Part shown: positions 49,302 through 58,329 of the stretch, piece after piece
How the letters are laid out: every line of letters starts with the position of its first letter
Position numbering within the stretch: position 1 is the stretch's first letter
Source: an uncultured Blautia sp.
GTDB lineage: Bacteria > Bacillota > Clostridia > Lachnospirales > Lachnospiraceae
Direction: 5' to 3'
Length of the DNA: 64,000 nt
Assembly: GCA_900541985.1 (NCBI GenBank)
Contig: UQLX01000006.1
Location: 1 to 64,000 of the forward strand
Position numbers and translations under genes: made by a program
Notes under the pieces: model-generated
Database searches by the model: none
Seen by the model: the letters and a program-made list of their open reading frames with translations, nothing else
What the model was told of the DNA's origin: nothing

Positions 49302-50321
49302 ATGGCAAACAGGATTTTTTATCAGGAAGACTGTAATTTAAGTTTACTGGACGGCAAGACTATCGCCATTATCGGTTATGGCAGCCAGGGACATGCACAT
49401 GCACTGAACTTAAAGGAGTCAGGCTGTCATGTGATCATTGGTCTGTATGAAGGAAGCAGATCCTGGAAAAAAGCGGAAGACCAGGGATTTGAAGTATATA
49501 CAGCAGCAGAGGCAGCAAAGAAGGCGGATATCATCATGATTCTTATCAATGATGAAAAACAGGCTGCTCTTTACAAAAATGACATTGAGCCGAATCTGGA
49601 AGAGGGCAATATGCTGATGTTTGCCCATGGTTTCAATATTCATTTTGGATGCATTGTTCCGCCGAAGAATGTTGATGTAACCATGATCGCTCCAAAAGGA
49701 CCGGGTCATACAGTTAGAAGTGAATATCAGGCAGGCAAAGGTGTTCCGTGTCTGGTGGCTGTTCAGCAGGATGCTACAGGCAAGGCTCTTGATATGGCAC
49801 TTGCATATGCTCTGGGAATCGGCGGAGCAAGAGCCGGTGTTCTTGAGACAACCTTCCGTACAGAAACAGAAACAGACCTTTTCGGTGAGCAGGCAGTTCT
49901 TTGCGGTGGTGTATGTGCTCTTATGCAGGCTGGATTTGAAACTCTGTGTGAAGCAGGCTATGATCCGAGAAATGCATATTTTGAGTGTATCCATGAGATG
50001 AAGCTGATCGTGGATCTGATCTATCAGTCAGGATTTGCCGGAATGAGATATTCTATTTCCAATACTGCTGAATATGGTGATTACATTACTGGACCGAAGA
50101 TCATTACAGAAGATACAAAGAAAGCCATGAAGAAAATTCTTTCCGATATTCAGGATGGTACTTTTGCAAAAGATTTCCTTCTGGATATGTCTTCTGCAGG
50201 CGGACAGGTTCACTTCAAGGCAATGAGAAAGCTTGCTGCTGAACATGAATCAGAAAAAGTTGGCGAGGAGATCCGTAAGCTGTACAGCTGGAACGGAGAA
50301 GACAAGCTGATCAATAACTAA
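49302..50321 (+). CDS. ilvC: Ketol-acid reductoisomerase (IlvC)
   Basis: A 339-residue class I reductoisomerase. The Rossmann motif is IIGYGSQGHAHALNLKESG, the cofactor loop reads GLYEGSRSWKKAED (Ser and Arg suit NADPH), and the catalytic domain has FAHGFNIHFG, MIAPKGPGHTVR, ETTFRTETETDLFGEQ and the terminal Glu/Ser sites (SNTAEYGDY). It converts acetolactate to dihydroxyisovalerate for valine and leucine synthesis. AGGAGG lies 8 bases before the ATG; a strong terminator follows. Confidence 0.97.
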   Translation: MANRIFYQEDCNLSLLDGKTIAIIGYGSQGHAHALNLKESGCHVIIGLYEGSRSWKKAEDQGFEVYTAAEAAKKADIIMILINDEKQAALYKNDIEPNLEEGNMLMFAHGFNIHFGCIVPPKNVDVTMIAPKGPGHTVRSEYQAGKGVPCLVAVQQDATGKALDMALAYALGIGGARAGVLETTFRTETETDLFGEQAVLCGGVCALMQAGFETLCEAGYDPRNAYFECIHEMKLIVDLIYQSGFAGMRYSISNTAEYGDYITGPKIITEDTKKAMKKILSDIQDGTFAKDFLLDMSSAGGQVHFKAMRKLAAEHESEKVGEEIRKLYSWNGEDKLINN

Positions 50322-50327
50322 AAATAA

Positions 50328-50355
50328 GACCCTCTGTCTTTTGGCAGAGGGTTTT
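50328..50355 (+). terminator. Terminator after ilvC
   Basis: CCCTCTG (50330-50336) pairs with CAGAGGG (50345-50351), then T4. The lysR gene on the other strand converges here. Confidence 0.85.
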
Positions 50356-50388
50356 GCTGTCCTATGCAGAAGATAAGGCAGGATATCT

Positions 50389-51267
50389 TTAATTTTCTGT
50401 AAAAAAATATTGAAGAAGGGGAAAATTTTCTTCTTTTTTTCTACATACGAACCCAAGCTCTCTTTCCGGAAAGCGAAATCCCAGAGGAACTTCAGAGAGA
50501 ATTCCTTTTTTCAGCTCTTTTTCCACGAACTGACGGACAACACCGGCAATCCCAAGACCTGTTTCCGCAAACTGGATAAGGAGATCCATGGTGCTGACTT
50601 CCAATATATGAACAGGCTCCATGCGATGCTCCTTTAGGCAGGAATTTATGGTCTGCCGGGAAATGTTTTCTTCATCAAGCATCATAAAGACTGCGTTGTG
50701 GGACAAGGGTTCTCCGGGATAAAGCTGCTCCTGGGCAGTCAGATACTGTGTGGTGGCGACAAAAATATCATTTACATTCATGATCGGGCGAAAGAAACAG
50801 GCGTGAAGCTTCTGCGGCTTGCCGATCAGCCCCACATCAATTTTTTCTTCTTCCAGAAGCCGCAGAGTCTGATAGGTATCCTGACAGGAAATACTGATCC
50901 GTACATGAGGATGAGCTGCAATATAAGGTTTTAAACGGGGCAGAAGCACATAACGACACAGAGTGGTGCTGGTACCCAGCCGCAGGTGCGGAATGTTCCT
51001 TGAATGGTTGTGGAGAATCGCTTTTTCTCCTTCAGAGACAAGTTCAAAGGCAGCTCTTATTTTTTCAAAGAGGATTCTGCCGTCAGAGGTGAGAAAGACA
51101 CCTCGGGAGCTTCTTTTAAACAGTCTGGTATCCAGATTGCTTTCCAGACGCTGGATTGCTCTGCTGACAGCCGGCTGACTGATATAAAGTTCTTTGGCAG
51201 CCAGAGAAATATTTCCTGTTTTACCTACAATATAAAAAATATGATACAAAGACAAATTTTCTTTCAA
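50389..51267 (-). CDS. LysR family transcriptional regulator, divergent from leuCD
   Basis: A 292-residue LysR protein: N-terminal winged HTH (ISLAAKELYISQPAVSRAIQRLE, residues about 18-40) and a type 2 periplasmic-binding effector domain. The start is placed at TTG 51267, which has AAAGGTGG 8 bases upstream; the frame extends to ATG 51303, but that codon lies in the promoter region and has no site. It is divergent from leuC and beside ilvC, so control of leucine synthesis by a pathway intermediate is plausible (inference). The stop lies about 35 bp from the ilvC terminator. Confidence 0.88.
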   Translation of the reverse strand: MKENLSLYHIFYIVGKTGNISLAAKELYISQPAVSRAIQRLESNLDTRLFKRSSRGVFLTSDGRILFEKIRAAFELVSEGEKAILHNHSRNIPHLRLGTSTTLCRYVLLPRLKPYIAAHPHVRISISCQDTYQTLRLLEEEKIDVGLIGKPQKLHACFFRPIMNVNDIFVATTQYLTAQEQLYPGEPLSHNAVFMMLDEENISRQTINSCLKEHRMEPVHILEVSTMDLLIQFAETGLGIAGVVRQFVEKELKKGILSEVPLGFRFPERELGFVCRKKEENFPLLQYFFTEN

Positions 51268-51314
51268 GAGAAATTCCACCTTTCTATTATAACTTATAAG
51301 CATAATAAATATGA

Positions 51315-51354
51315 ATAATATGTATTTGTATTATAACAGATCCTGTGATAAAAT
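51315..51354 (+). promoter_or_regulatory. leuC promoter with overlapping LysR-type dyad
   Basis: TTGTAT (51326-51331) and TAAAAT (51349-51354), 17 bp apart. The AT-rich dyad ATAAT-N10-ATTAT (51315-51334) overlaps the -35 box. Position and shape suit binding by the divergent LysR protein, but the half-sites are low in complexity. Confidence 0.45.
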
Positions 51355-51409
51355 AACAGCAATGAAAGAAAAAACAACGAATAAAAATATAGAACGGAGG
51401 AAATCAACC

Positions 51410-52678
51410 ATGGGAATGACAATGACACAGAAAATCCTTGCTGCACATGCAGGCCTGGATTATGTGGAAGCAGGGCAGCTGATCGAGGCAGATCTGGATC
51501 TGGTTCTTGGAAATGATATCACGTCTCCGGTAGCGATTCATGAGATGGATAAAATGAAAGCGGGCACGGTATTTGACAAAAATAAGATTGCCCTTGTTAT
51601 GGATCATTTTATACCCAATAAAGACATTAAGTCTGCCGAACATTGTAAATGTGTCCGGGAGTTTGCCTGTCATCATGATATTACGAATTATTTTGATGTG
51701 GGAGAAATGGGGATTGAACATGCTCTTCTTCCGGAAAAAGGCCTGACAGTTGCAGGGGATGTGATTATAGGTGCAGATTCTCATACCTGCACTTATGGAG
51801 CTCTTGGAGCATTTTCTACAGGAGTGGGAAGTACGGACATGGCAGCCGGTATGGTGACCGGAAAAGCCTGGTTTAAGGTTCCGGCAGCAATCCGGTTTCA
51901 TATCACAGGAAAACCAAAAAAATGGATCAGTGGTAAGGATGTAATCCTTCATATTATCGGTATGATCGGTGTAGATGGAGCTCTTTATAAGTCGATGGAA
52001 TTTGTGGGAGACGGAATTCAGTATCTTTCTATGGATGATCGTTTTACTATTGCGAATATGGCTATTGAAGCAGGCGGTAAAAATGGAATTTTTCCGGTTG
52101 ATGAAAAGACGGAAGCATATATGAAGGAACATTCACAAAGACCGTATAAAATCTATGAGGCAGACGAAGATGCCGTTTATGATGCAGAATACACAATCGA
52201 CCTCAGCACACTGGAGCCAACAGTGGCTTTTCCGCATCTTCCCGAAAATACAAAAACGATTTCGGAAATCGGTGAAGATGTAGTAATTGACCAGGCAGTA
52301 ATCGGCTCCTGTACCAACGGAAGAATCGAAGATCTTCGTACAGCGGCAGAAATCCTGAAAGGCAGAAAAGTGAAAAAAGGTGTACGCTGTATTGTAATTC
52401 CCGCTACACAGGGTATTTATCTTCAGGCAATGGAAGAAGGGCTGCTCAGGATATTTGTGGAAGCAGGCGCTGTAGTCAGTACACCTACCTGCGGTCCGTG
52501 TCTGGGCGGCTACATGGGAATACTTGCTGCCGGAGAACGGTGTATTTCAACAACAAACAGAAATTTTGTAGGACGTATGGGACATGTAGATTCTGAGGTT
52601 TATCTGGCGAGTCCGGCAGTGGCAGCTGCAAGTGCAGTAACAGGAAAAATATCCGCACCGGAAGAACTGGGGTTATAA
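51410..52678 (+). CDS. leuC: 3-isopropylmalate dehydratase large subunit (LeuC)
   Basis: A 422-residue aconitase-family subunit of the compact anaerobe/archaeal type. Cluster cysteines lie in GSCTNGRIEDL and TPTCGPCLGGYMG; other motifs are MDHFIPNKD and IGADSHTCTYGALGAFSTGVGSTDMA. With LeuD it isomerises 2- to 3-isopropylmalate. The ATG at 51410 is chosen because ACGGAGGAA lies upstream; the longer frame from 51311 runs through the promoter. leuD follows after 11 bp. Confidence 0.95.
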   Translation: MGMTMTQKILAAHAGLDYVEAGQLIEADLDLVLGNDITSPVAIHEMDKMKAGTVFDKNKIALVMDHFIPNKDIKSAEHCKCVREFACHHDITNYFDVGEMGIEHALLPEKGLTVAGDVIIGADSHTCTYGALGAFSTGVGSTDMAAGMVTGKAWFKVPAAIRFHITGKPKKWISGKDVILHIIGMIGVDGALYKSMEFVGDGIQYLSMDDRFTIANMAIEAGGKNGIFPVDEKTEAYMKEHSQRPYKIYEADEDAVYDAEYTIDLSTLEPTVAFPHLPENTKTISEIGEDVVIDQAVIGSCTNGRIEDLRTAAEILKGRKVKKGVRCIVIPATQGIYLQAMEEGLLRIFVEAGAVVSTPTCGPCLGGYMGILAAGERCISTTNRNFVGRMGHVDSEVYLASPAVAAASAVTGKISAPEELGL

Positions 52679-52689
52679 GGAGGAGAAAA

Positions 52690-53178
52690 ATGCAGGCAAA
52701 AGGCAGTGTATTCAAGTATGGAGATAATGTAGATACAGATGTGATTATTCCTGCCCGTTATCTGAATTCCTCAGATCCGGCAGAGCTGGCAACACACTGT
52801 ATGGAGGATATTGATAAGGAGTTCGTAAAAAAGGTAAAAAAAGGTGATATCATTGTAGCAGATAAAAATTTTGGATGTGGTTCGTCCAGAGAGCATGCAC
52901 CGATTGCAATCAAAGCGGCGGGAGTAAGCTGTGTGATCGCGGAAACCTTTGCAAGGATTTTTTACAGAAATGCAATTAACATCGGCCTGCCCATCATTGA
53001 ATGTCCTGAGGCAAGCAGAGGAATTCAGGCAGGAGATACAGTAGAAGTGGATTTTGATTCCGGAATGATTTATAACCGTACCAGAGGCACCGAATATAAG
53101 GGACAGGCATTTCCGGAATTTATGCAGAAGATTATCCGTTCCGGCGGATTAGTCAACTATATTAACGAAAATAATTAA
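52690..53178 (+). CDS. leuD: 3-isopropylmalate dehydratase small subunit (LeuD)
   Basis: A 162-residue swivel-domain subunit, of the short form that pairs with the 420-residue LeuC type. Motifs: FKYGDNVDTDVIIPARYL, NFGCGSSREHAPIAIKAAG and a C-terminal barrel. The AAGGAGG before its ATG overlaps the end of leuC. leuA and leuB are not in the window. Confidence 0.95.
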   Translation: MQAKGSVFKYGDNVDTDVIIPARYLNSSDPAELATHCMEDIDKEFVKKVKKGDIIVADKNFGCGSSREHAPIAIKAAGVSCVIAETFARIFYRNAINIGLPIIECPEASRGIQAGDTVEVDFDSGMIYNRTRGTEYKGQAFPEFMQKIIRSGGLVNYINENN

Positions 53179-53190
53179 TTAGTGCAGATA

Positions 53191-53252
53191 AAAGCTGATA
53201 CAGCTCATAGAACTGACTTTTGACGGAACTATGATTAAGTATCAGCTTTTTC
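53191..53252 (+). terminator. Terminator after leuD
   Basis: AAAGCTGATAC (53191-53201) pairs with GTATCAGCTTT (53239-53249). A nested pair, TCATAG (53205-53210) with CTATGA (53229-53234), lies in the loop; a T-run follows. Confidence 0.8.
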
Positions 53253-53307
53253 ATCTGTCTGGATTTACGGTTTTGCTGGAATAAATAAGGGTTATGTGCT
53301 AAACTAA

Positions 53308-54911
53308 AAACAGAGGTGTTATTTTTTTACTCCGGAAGGAAGGATTTATGCCGGGAGTCATCCGGAATATTATAACTATACCTTTTATTCTGGTGAGCAG
53401 ATGAAATTTTTTCTCCCAATGCTTAAGGATTATTCCCTGAGACTGTGTCAGGGGATTACACCAAATAAAGCAGAGGGAAAAGAAATGCAGTATGCTGCTG
53501 TATGGATGGAAAATAAAAACGGGATCGTTCAGATTGGAATGGAACCCGGAAGAGTGCTTCAGGAGACAAAAGATAAAAGCCTTGAAAATGTTATTGCCAC
53601 CTTTCCCATGGATCTGAGGGGCTATCTTCATGTGGTTGACAGGAATACGAATACGATTATTGCATCTACTTCAGAAAAGCTTGTGGGACTCAGAGTTAAT
53701 GAAAAAATAGAAGTCAGTAAAACCTATGAAGATGTCAAAATGGTTCATTACACCTATGCAGGGGAAAGATATTGTACCTTTATAAAACCATATAAGGATT
53801 ATCTCCTGATCAGGACTTATTTGTCTGATTATCCAATGAAAAATACGATCGTATCAACGGTGCTGGTAGTTTTTTATATGCTTGTTGTTGCTATCACGGT
53901 GATCGGTGTGATCGTGTGGTATGTAAATAAGAAACTGTCAAAAAATCTGACTCTGATCGTAAACGATCTGAAAAAAATAGAGCAGGGAAATCTGGACAAT
54001 ATTACAATAAATACGAACATCAAGGAATTTGATGAATTGATCCAGTATGTTAATATGCTTTTGAAAAACCTCCGTCTGAACTGGAGCAAATTGTCTCTTG
54101 TGATCAATAAGGTCCGGCTTCCTTTTGGAGTTTTTGAGGATAACCGTTTCTATAAAAAGACTTTTGTGAATGAAAGAATACTGGAGATCCTTAAGATCAG
54201 AAATGTGCAGGAATATTCTCCGGACGAACTGGCAGAAATTGTAAGAAGAAGGATCCGAAAGGCAGAAGAAGGATTAAAGGATCTGGATGATCCGGTTTAT
54301 GAATATGCAGAGGATAATGAGAAATCTTATCTGAGAATTGAGCGGCTGGTGGATGAACAAAGTACAACTTATTATATATCAGATATCTCCATGTGGTGGA
54401 ATGAGATTCATATTCTCAGAGAGCAGAGCAGCAGGGACAGTCTTACCGGTTTGTATAACAGAAGGGGATTAAGCGAGAGGATTGAGGAGCTTTTCGCACA
54501 CCAGGAGAGGATCGGATGCGGTGCACTTTTGATGCTGGATGCGGATGTATTGAAAAAGATCAATGATATTTATGGACACCGCACCGGGGATGCGTATCTG
54601 AAGCGCATCAGTCAGGTGATCGGAAGCATATCTGAGGAGTATACTGTCTGTGCAGGACTGGGCGGAGACGAAATTGCAGTATTTCTCTATGGTTATCAGT
54701 CCTGTGAGGAGATCAACCAGGCGTATCTGAACTGAAAAAAAGCAGGGGAGAAGACTTTGAGATCGAGGATCCAATGGCAAAGATATCCGTGGAGTTTTCT
54801 CTGGGGCTGGCATATTATCCGGCAGATGGAACGGATTATAATGTCCTGATGCATAAGGCAGATGAAAATATGTATCAGGAAAAGAAAAACCGTAAAAAAG
54901 AAAGAATATAA
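53308..54911 (+). pseudogene. Broken membrane-bound GGDEF protein (diguanylate cyclase remnant)
   Basis: The first ATG (53401) lies inside a conserved extracellular sensor domain: the frame is open upstream to 53308 and encodes TPEGRIYAGSHPEYYNYTF-like sequence without a start codon or the N-terminal membrane helix. One transmembrane helix (about 53850-53920), a HAMP-like linker and a GGDEF domain follow (DSLTGLYNRRGL, DADVLKKINDIYGHRTGD). The catalytic motif is GGDEI rather than GGDEF. A frameshift near 54727 ends the frame at 54735; the lost C-terminus continues in another frame to 54911 (ISVEFSLGLAYYPADG, then YQEKK). The 5' truncation and the frameshift together indicate a pseudogene. Confidence 0.8.
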
Positions 54912-54916
54912 GCAGA

Positions 54917-54952
54917 AGACAATTCAGGAAGTTTGTCCTGAATTGTCTTTTT
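54917..54952 (+). terminator. Terminator after the GGDEF remnant
   Basis: AGACAATTCAGGA (54917-54929) pairs with TCCTGAATTGTCT (54936-54948), then T-run. Confidence 0.85.
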
Positions 54953-54971
54953 CTAGTGGGATAATTTGACG

Positions 54972-55011
54972 AACGAATTTCGTTGACTTTTTATTAGCCA
55001 GAGGCTAGAAT
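54972..55011 (+). promoter_or_regulatory. Promoter of the surface-appendage operon with overlapping dyad
   Basis: TTGACT (54983-54988) and TAGAAT (55006-55011), 17 bp apart. The dyad AACGAA-T-TTCGTT (54972-54984) touches the -35 box and could be a regulator site. Confidence 0.55.
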
Positions 55012-55017
55012 AAAAGC

Positions 55018-55333
55018 ATCTTAACAAGCAGTACATTTCATCTGCTTCCACCTTCTTCAGAAGGTATATCGGGGAAAATCCAAAGTTGTCTAATTATTAT
55101 AGGAGAGATCTGCTGTAAGGAAACTACATGTCAGATCTGTTAAAACGGAGGGTTAAAGAAGCCTGGCTTCTTTGATCTAATATAAAGGAATACGCCTCTT
55201 TCTTCCTGCTTTCGGGAATCTTCAGAGCTTCAGGCTCTTCTGTTTATCTGTAAGGTGTCATTCAAATCTTTATCTATCTCAAATACCAATTCTTAATTAC
55301 CCGTTTCAGTAAAGGAGAAAGAGGGCGTAGTCT
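55018..55333 (+). other. Long structured 5' leader of the appendage operon
   Basis: From the inferred start to the first ORF there are about 315 nt with no gene. They contain a row of hairpins: GCAG/CTGC (55028-55045), CCTTC-TTCA-GAAGG (55051-55064), AGATCTG/CAGATCT (55106-55138), AAAGAAGC-CTG-GCTTCTTT (55155-55173) and AGAGC/GCTCT (55224-55238, followed by a pyrimidine stretch). I do not recognise a c-di-GMP, SAM, cobalamin or T-box element. A regulatory RNA or an unknown riboswitch is possible. Confidence 0.4.
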
Positions 55334-55411
55334 ATGAAAAAAATCCTGCGGGGCAGAGCACCGCCGATGGAACAGCAGCTTGTAAGTTCTATAAAAGAAA
55401 GGATTCTATGA
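55334..55411 (+). CDS. Small 25-codon ORF coupled to the signal peptidase gene
   Basis: The frame MKKILRGRAPPMEQQLVSSI plus KERIL then stop, preceded by AAAGGAG and GAGGG. Its stop overlaps the next start (the A of CTA-TGA begins ATG), which is the usual arrangement for translational coupling. The ribosome binding site of the signal peptidase gene lies within it. It is basic and has no membrane segment. It may be a leader peptide or a real small protein. I recognise no family. Confidence 0.4.
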   Translation: MKKILRGRAPPMEQQLVSSIKERIL

Positions 55412-55860
55412 AAAAAATTGAACGAATAGGAAGAATGGTTCTGATCGTGGCAGTGGTGGCAGTGGGACTCCTGTTTTGGGGACCTTATAAGAGATTTTCT
55501 GTCAGCGTGGTATTGTCAGGATCTATGGAGCCGGCACTGAAAACGGGCGGCCTTATTTTTACAGATATAAAAAAGGTAACTCCGGAAAAGGGAGATATCA
55601 TTACCTACTGCCGTGACGATATGATGATCACGCACAGAGTCAGTGCCAGCGGTAAAAATGGATATGTGACAAAAGGCGATGCCAATATGAGTGAAGATCC
55701 TGGACTGGTACAGCCGGGACAGATTCAGGGGACAGTGGTATGGTCTCTTCCTTATCTTGGGTACTGCGCTGTTTTTCTGAAACAGAAGCCTGTTTTTTGT
55801 CTGATCGCCATAATGCTTGCACAGGAGCTGTTTTTTCTGGGAATTCAATGGAAAGATTAA
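55408..55860 (+). CDS. Signal peptidase I, SipW/ER-type
   Basis: A 150-residue membrane peptidase of family S26B. It has an N-terminal transmembrane helix, the nucleophile in VLSGSMEPAL, and MITHRVSA with His in place of the Lys general base of ordinary bacterial signal peptidases; GDANMSEDPG and a C-terminal helix follow. SipW-type enzymes process TasA/camelysin-like proteins with atypical signal peptides. Three such proteins are encoded directly downstream, so this is almost certainly their dedicated peptidase. The start overlaps the small ORF upstream. Confidence 0.88.
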   Translation: MKKIERIGRMVLIVAVVAVGLLFWGPYKRFSVSVVLSGSMEPALKTGGLIFTDIKKVTPEKGDIITYCRDDMMITHRVSASGKNGYVTKGDANMSEDPGLVQPGQIQGTVVWSLPYLGYCAVFLKQKPVFCLIAIMLAQELFFLGIQWKD

Positions 55861-55884
55861 TATATGGAAGGTATAACAGAAAAT

Positions 55885-56535
55885 ATGAAAAAAACAAAAA
55901 AGAATTTAAAAAAAGCAGTATTTTTTGCAGGTGTACTCGGTATGGCAATGATCGGAGGAGTATCTGCTTACTTGACAGATTACGATAAGGCTCTTAACCA
56001 GTTTACAGTGGGAAAGGTGGATATACAGCTGGAGGAGCCGAACTGGAAACCGGAAGAGCATACAAAGATTGAACCGGGTAAAGACATTACCAAGGATCCC
56101 CGGATAAAGAATACCGGGCTTAACGATGCTTTCGTGTATTTGGAGATCAGCGTTCCCATGGCAGACGTAACAGCCGCCGATCAACAGGGCAACCGACTGG
56201 ATCAGAAGCTTCAGGAGCTGTTTACGTTTTCAACAAAGGAGAACTGGACAAGGCTGGAAACAAAGAAAAAAGATGCATATACCATTTATGTATATGCCTA
56301 TGATAAAGTACTGAAACCGGAACAGACAACGGGTACTCTTTTTGATACGGTAAAATTTCTCAATATTATAGAAGGCCAGCTGGATACGCAGCAGATAGAC
56401 ATGCCTGTAAGAGCTTATGCGATACAAACTTCCTATACCGGCGGGGATAAGGGCAGTATTCAGGAGCAGGCCAGAAACGCATATGAGAAATACGTGAATC
56501 AGAACAGGAATCAGGAAGGGCAGGCGGCTATATGA
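55885..56535 (+). CDS. SipW-dependent secreted protein, TasA/camelysin-like (1)
   Basis: A 216-residue secreted protein. The signal region is basic (MKKTKKNLKK), then hydrophobic, ending GGVSAYLTDYD, the A-Y-L/F-T-D pattern of SipW substrates. The mature part is a beta-rich domain resembling TasA/CalY fibre subunits (NQFTVGKVDIQLEEPNW, then DPRIKNTGLNDAFVYLEISVP). Function: probably a fibre or matrix subunit at the cell surface (inference). ATG 55885 gives the usual MKK start; ATG 55864 would add seven residues and cannot be excluded. There is no LPxTG-type tail. Confidence 0.75.
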   Translation: MKKTKKNLKKAVFFAGVLGMAMIGGVSAYLTDYDKALNQFTVGKVDIQLEEPNWKPEEHTKIEPGKDITKDPRIKNTGLNDAFVYLEISVPMADVTAADQQGNRLDQKLQELFTFSTKENWTRLETKKKDAYTIYVYAYDKVLKPEQTTGTLFDTVKFLNIIEGQLDTQQIDMPVRAYAIQTSYTGGDKGSIQEQARNAYEKYVNQNRNQEGQAAI

Positions 56536-56568
56536 GGAAAATGCCATACAGAAAGACAGGTGCGTTAG

Positions 56569-57123
56569 ATGACAGGAAAGAGAAGATTTGTTTCAGGAAT
56601 ACTCATTTTTGCAGCAACACTGGGAATCGGAGGAACGGCAGCATATCTGACAGCGTTTGATCAGAAAGAGAACACGGTTGCGGCAGGCTGTAATACCACA
56701 GGGATAGAAGAGGAATTTCCAAATCCAACTCCTGTACCGATAGAGGAAAATCCTGATTTTCTGAAAAAAGTATGGGTGACGAACACCTCTTCCGGGGAGG
56801 AAGGCTTTCAGGTGGACTGTTATGTAAGAGCTTCTCTGGGATATTCGGACAGTGTGATCGGAAAAGCCGTTGTTTTAAAAAATCTGGATAAGGAGAACTG
56901 GGTCTATAAGAATGACGGATATTATTATTACCGGCATGTTTTGAAGGAGGGAGAATCAACCAGCCCGTTATTTACAGGTTTTTTTATAGATTCCACCAAA
57001 GTAGAAGATCTCCTTCCTGATCAGATAGGGGAATTTAAGATTCAGATCTATCAGGAATCTGTTCAGGCATCAGGCTATTCTGATTTTGAAGAGGCATGGG
57101 ATTACTATGCAAATCCCATTTAA
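56569..57123 (+). CDS. SipW-dependent secreted protein (2)
   Basis: A 184-residue protein with a SipW-type signal ending GGTAAYLTAFDQ near residue 30. The mature part contains KVWVTNTSSGEEGFQVDCYVRAS and GYYYYRHVLKEGESTSPLFTGF, a pattern also seen in the third protein (YYYYTKALKKRESVDLF), so the two share a beta-sandwich module. It is most likely a structural component of a surface fibre. It has no transmembrane or sorting tail. No named family is recognised beyond the signal peptide class. Confidence 0.7.
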   Translation: MTGKRRFVSGILIFAATLGIGGTAAYLTAFDQKENTVAAGCNTTGIEEEFPNPTPVPIEENPDFLKKVWVTNTSSGEEGFQVDCYVRASLGYSDSVIGKAVVLKNLDKENWVYKNDGYYYYRHVLKEGESTSPLFTGFFIDSTKVEDLLPDQIGEFKIQIYQESVQASGYSDFEEAWDYYANPI

Positions 57124-57138
57124 GGGAAGGGGGAAGAC

Positions 57139-58329
57139 ATGAAAAAGATATGGCTGACAGCAGCGGCAATGGTACTTTTGACTGTTACAGCTGTTTACGG
57201 ATATTTTTCTGACTCAGTGACGGTTCATAATCATATTTCGCTTGGGGATGTGAATATAGGGCTGAAGGAATATGAAAAAAAGGGAAGCACCGAAATCCTT
57301 TACCGAAATCCGAAAAAAATAGTGCCGGGGGACAGTATTTCTAAAATACCGAGAATCACAAATTACGCGCAGCCCTGTTGGGTCAGAGCAAGAATTGTTA
57401 TGGAAAATAACCGGGATCAGATGGATGGAATTCAGGAAGAAATGCTTGTGGGAATTTCCTCCAAATGGGTCAGGCGGGGAGAATATTACTATTACACAAA
57501 GGCTTTAAAAAAAAGAGAGAGCGTGGATCTGTTTCACAGTGTAAAGATTCCGGAGTCATGGACAGAAGAGCATAATGGACAGGAACTGGGAATGGTGATC
57601 CAGGCAGAGGCTATACAGGAAGCAAATTTTACACCTGATTTTTCAGGAATGTCTCCATGGGGAAATCAGGAAATCGAATTATGCGTCCACGAAAAAGAAG
57701 GTGCGCCTGTATGCAGGATGCCGGAAACAGATCTGTCTGTGGAATTTAATGGAAAAGCGCATAAACTGCTTGCTGTACCGGGCGACTTTTTTTCCAATGC
57801 AGAAACCCTTATGCCGGGCGATGTTTTTGAGGATACGGCTGAGATTTCCAATACAACAGACAAAAGCGCCGAGGTTTTTTTCAGGACAGAAGTCACAAAT
57901 CAGGACAAAAACAATATGGAACTTTTGAAAGGGATAAATTTAAAGATATCCATGAATGGAAAAAGGATTTACCAGGGTTCGCTGGATTCCCCGGAATTGA
58001 AGAAAAATGTTTCTCTGGGAAGCTATGCACCGGAAGAACCCGGTAAGCTGAGATTTTCTCTTTCTGTTCCCGGAGAGTGGAAGAACTCTTATGCCTTAAG
58101 GAAAGGGGCAGTTAAATGGATATTTACTGTAAATGAAAGGGAAGAGACTACGCAGAGAAATGATTCCGGTCAGAAAGGAAATCAGACATATTCCGGGTAT
58201 CCGGTGTGTCCGGAGACAGTAAAAACCGGAGATGAAATGGAGCCGGAATGTTTCCTTATAATACTTTCATGCACGGGATTTTTCATTTTTGCCGTATTTC
58301 TGGGCAGGAAAGGAGGCCATTCCAGGTGA
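57139..58329 (+). CDS. SipW-dependent surface protein with KTGD-type sorting tail (3)
   Basis: A 396-residue protein. SipW-type signal ends AVYGYFSDS near residue 22. Two beta modules follow: residues about 25-190 resemble protein 2, and residues about 195-335 form a second domain with PGDVFEDTAEISNTTDKSAEVFFRTE. The C-terminus has PETVKTGDE, a hydrophobic helix and a basic end (GRKGGHSR), which is a cell-wall sorting signal with TGD in place of LPxTG, common in Lachnospiraceae. This would anchor the assembly to the wall. No sortase gene is in the window. Its last codons overlap the adhesin start. Confidence 0.75.
   Translation: MKKIWLTAAAMVLLTVTAVYGYFSDSVTVHNHISLGDVNIGLKEYEKKGSTEILYRNPKKIVPGDSISKIPRITNYAQPCWVRARIVMENNRDQMDGIQEEMLVGISSKWVRRGEYYYYTKALKKRESVDLFHSVKIPESWTEEHNGQELGMVIQAEAIQEANFTPDFSGMSPWGNQEIELCVHEKEGAPVCRMPETDLSVEFNGKAHKLLAVPGDFFSNAETLMPGDVFEDTAEISNTTDKSAEVFFRTEVTNQDKNNMELLKGINLKISMNGKRIYQGSLDSPELKKNVSLGSYAPEEPGKLRFSLSVPGEWKNSYALRKGAVKWIFTVNEREETTQRNDSGQKGNQTYSGYPVCPETVKTGDEMEPECFLIILSCTGFFIFAVFLGRKGGHSR

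Noticed and set aside
54912..55333. c-di-GMP riboswitch in the appendage leader, suggested by the neighbouring GGDEF remnant.
   Set aside because: I could not find the conserved core sequences of either known c-di-GMP class, so it is left as an unassigned structured leader.
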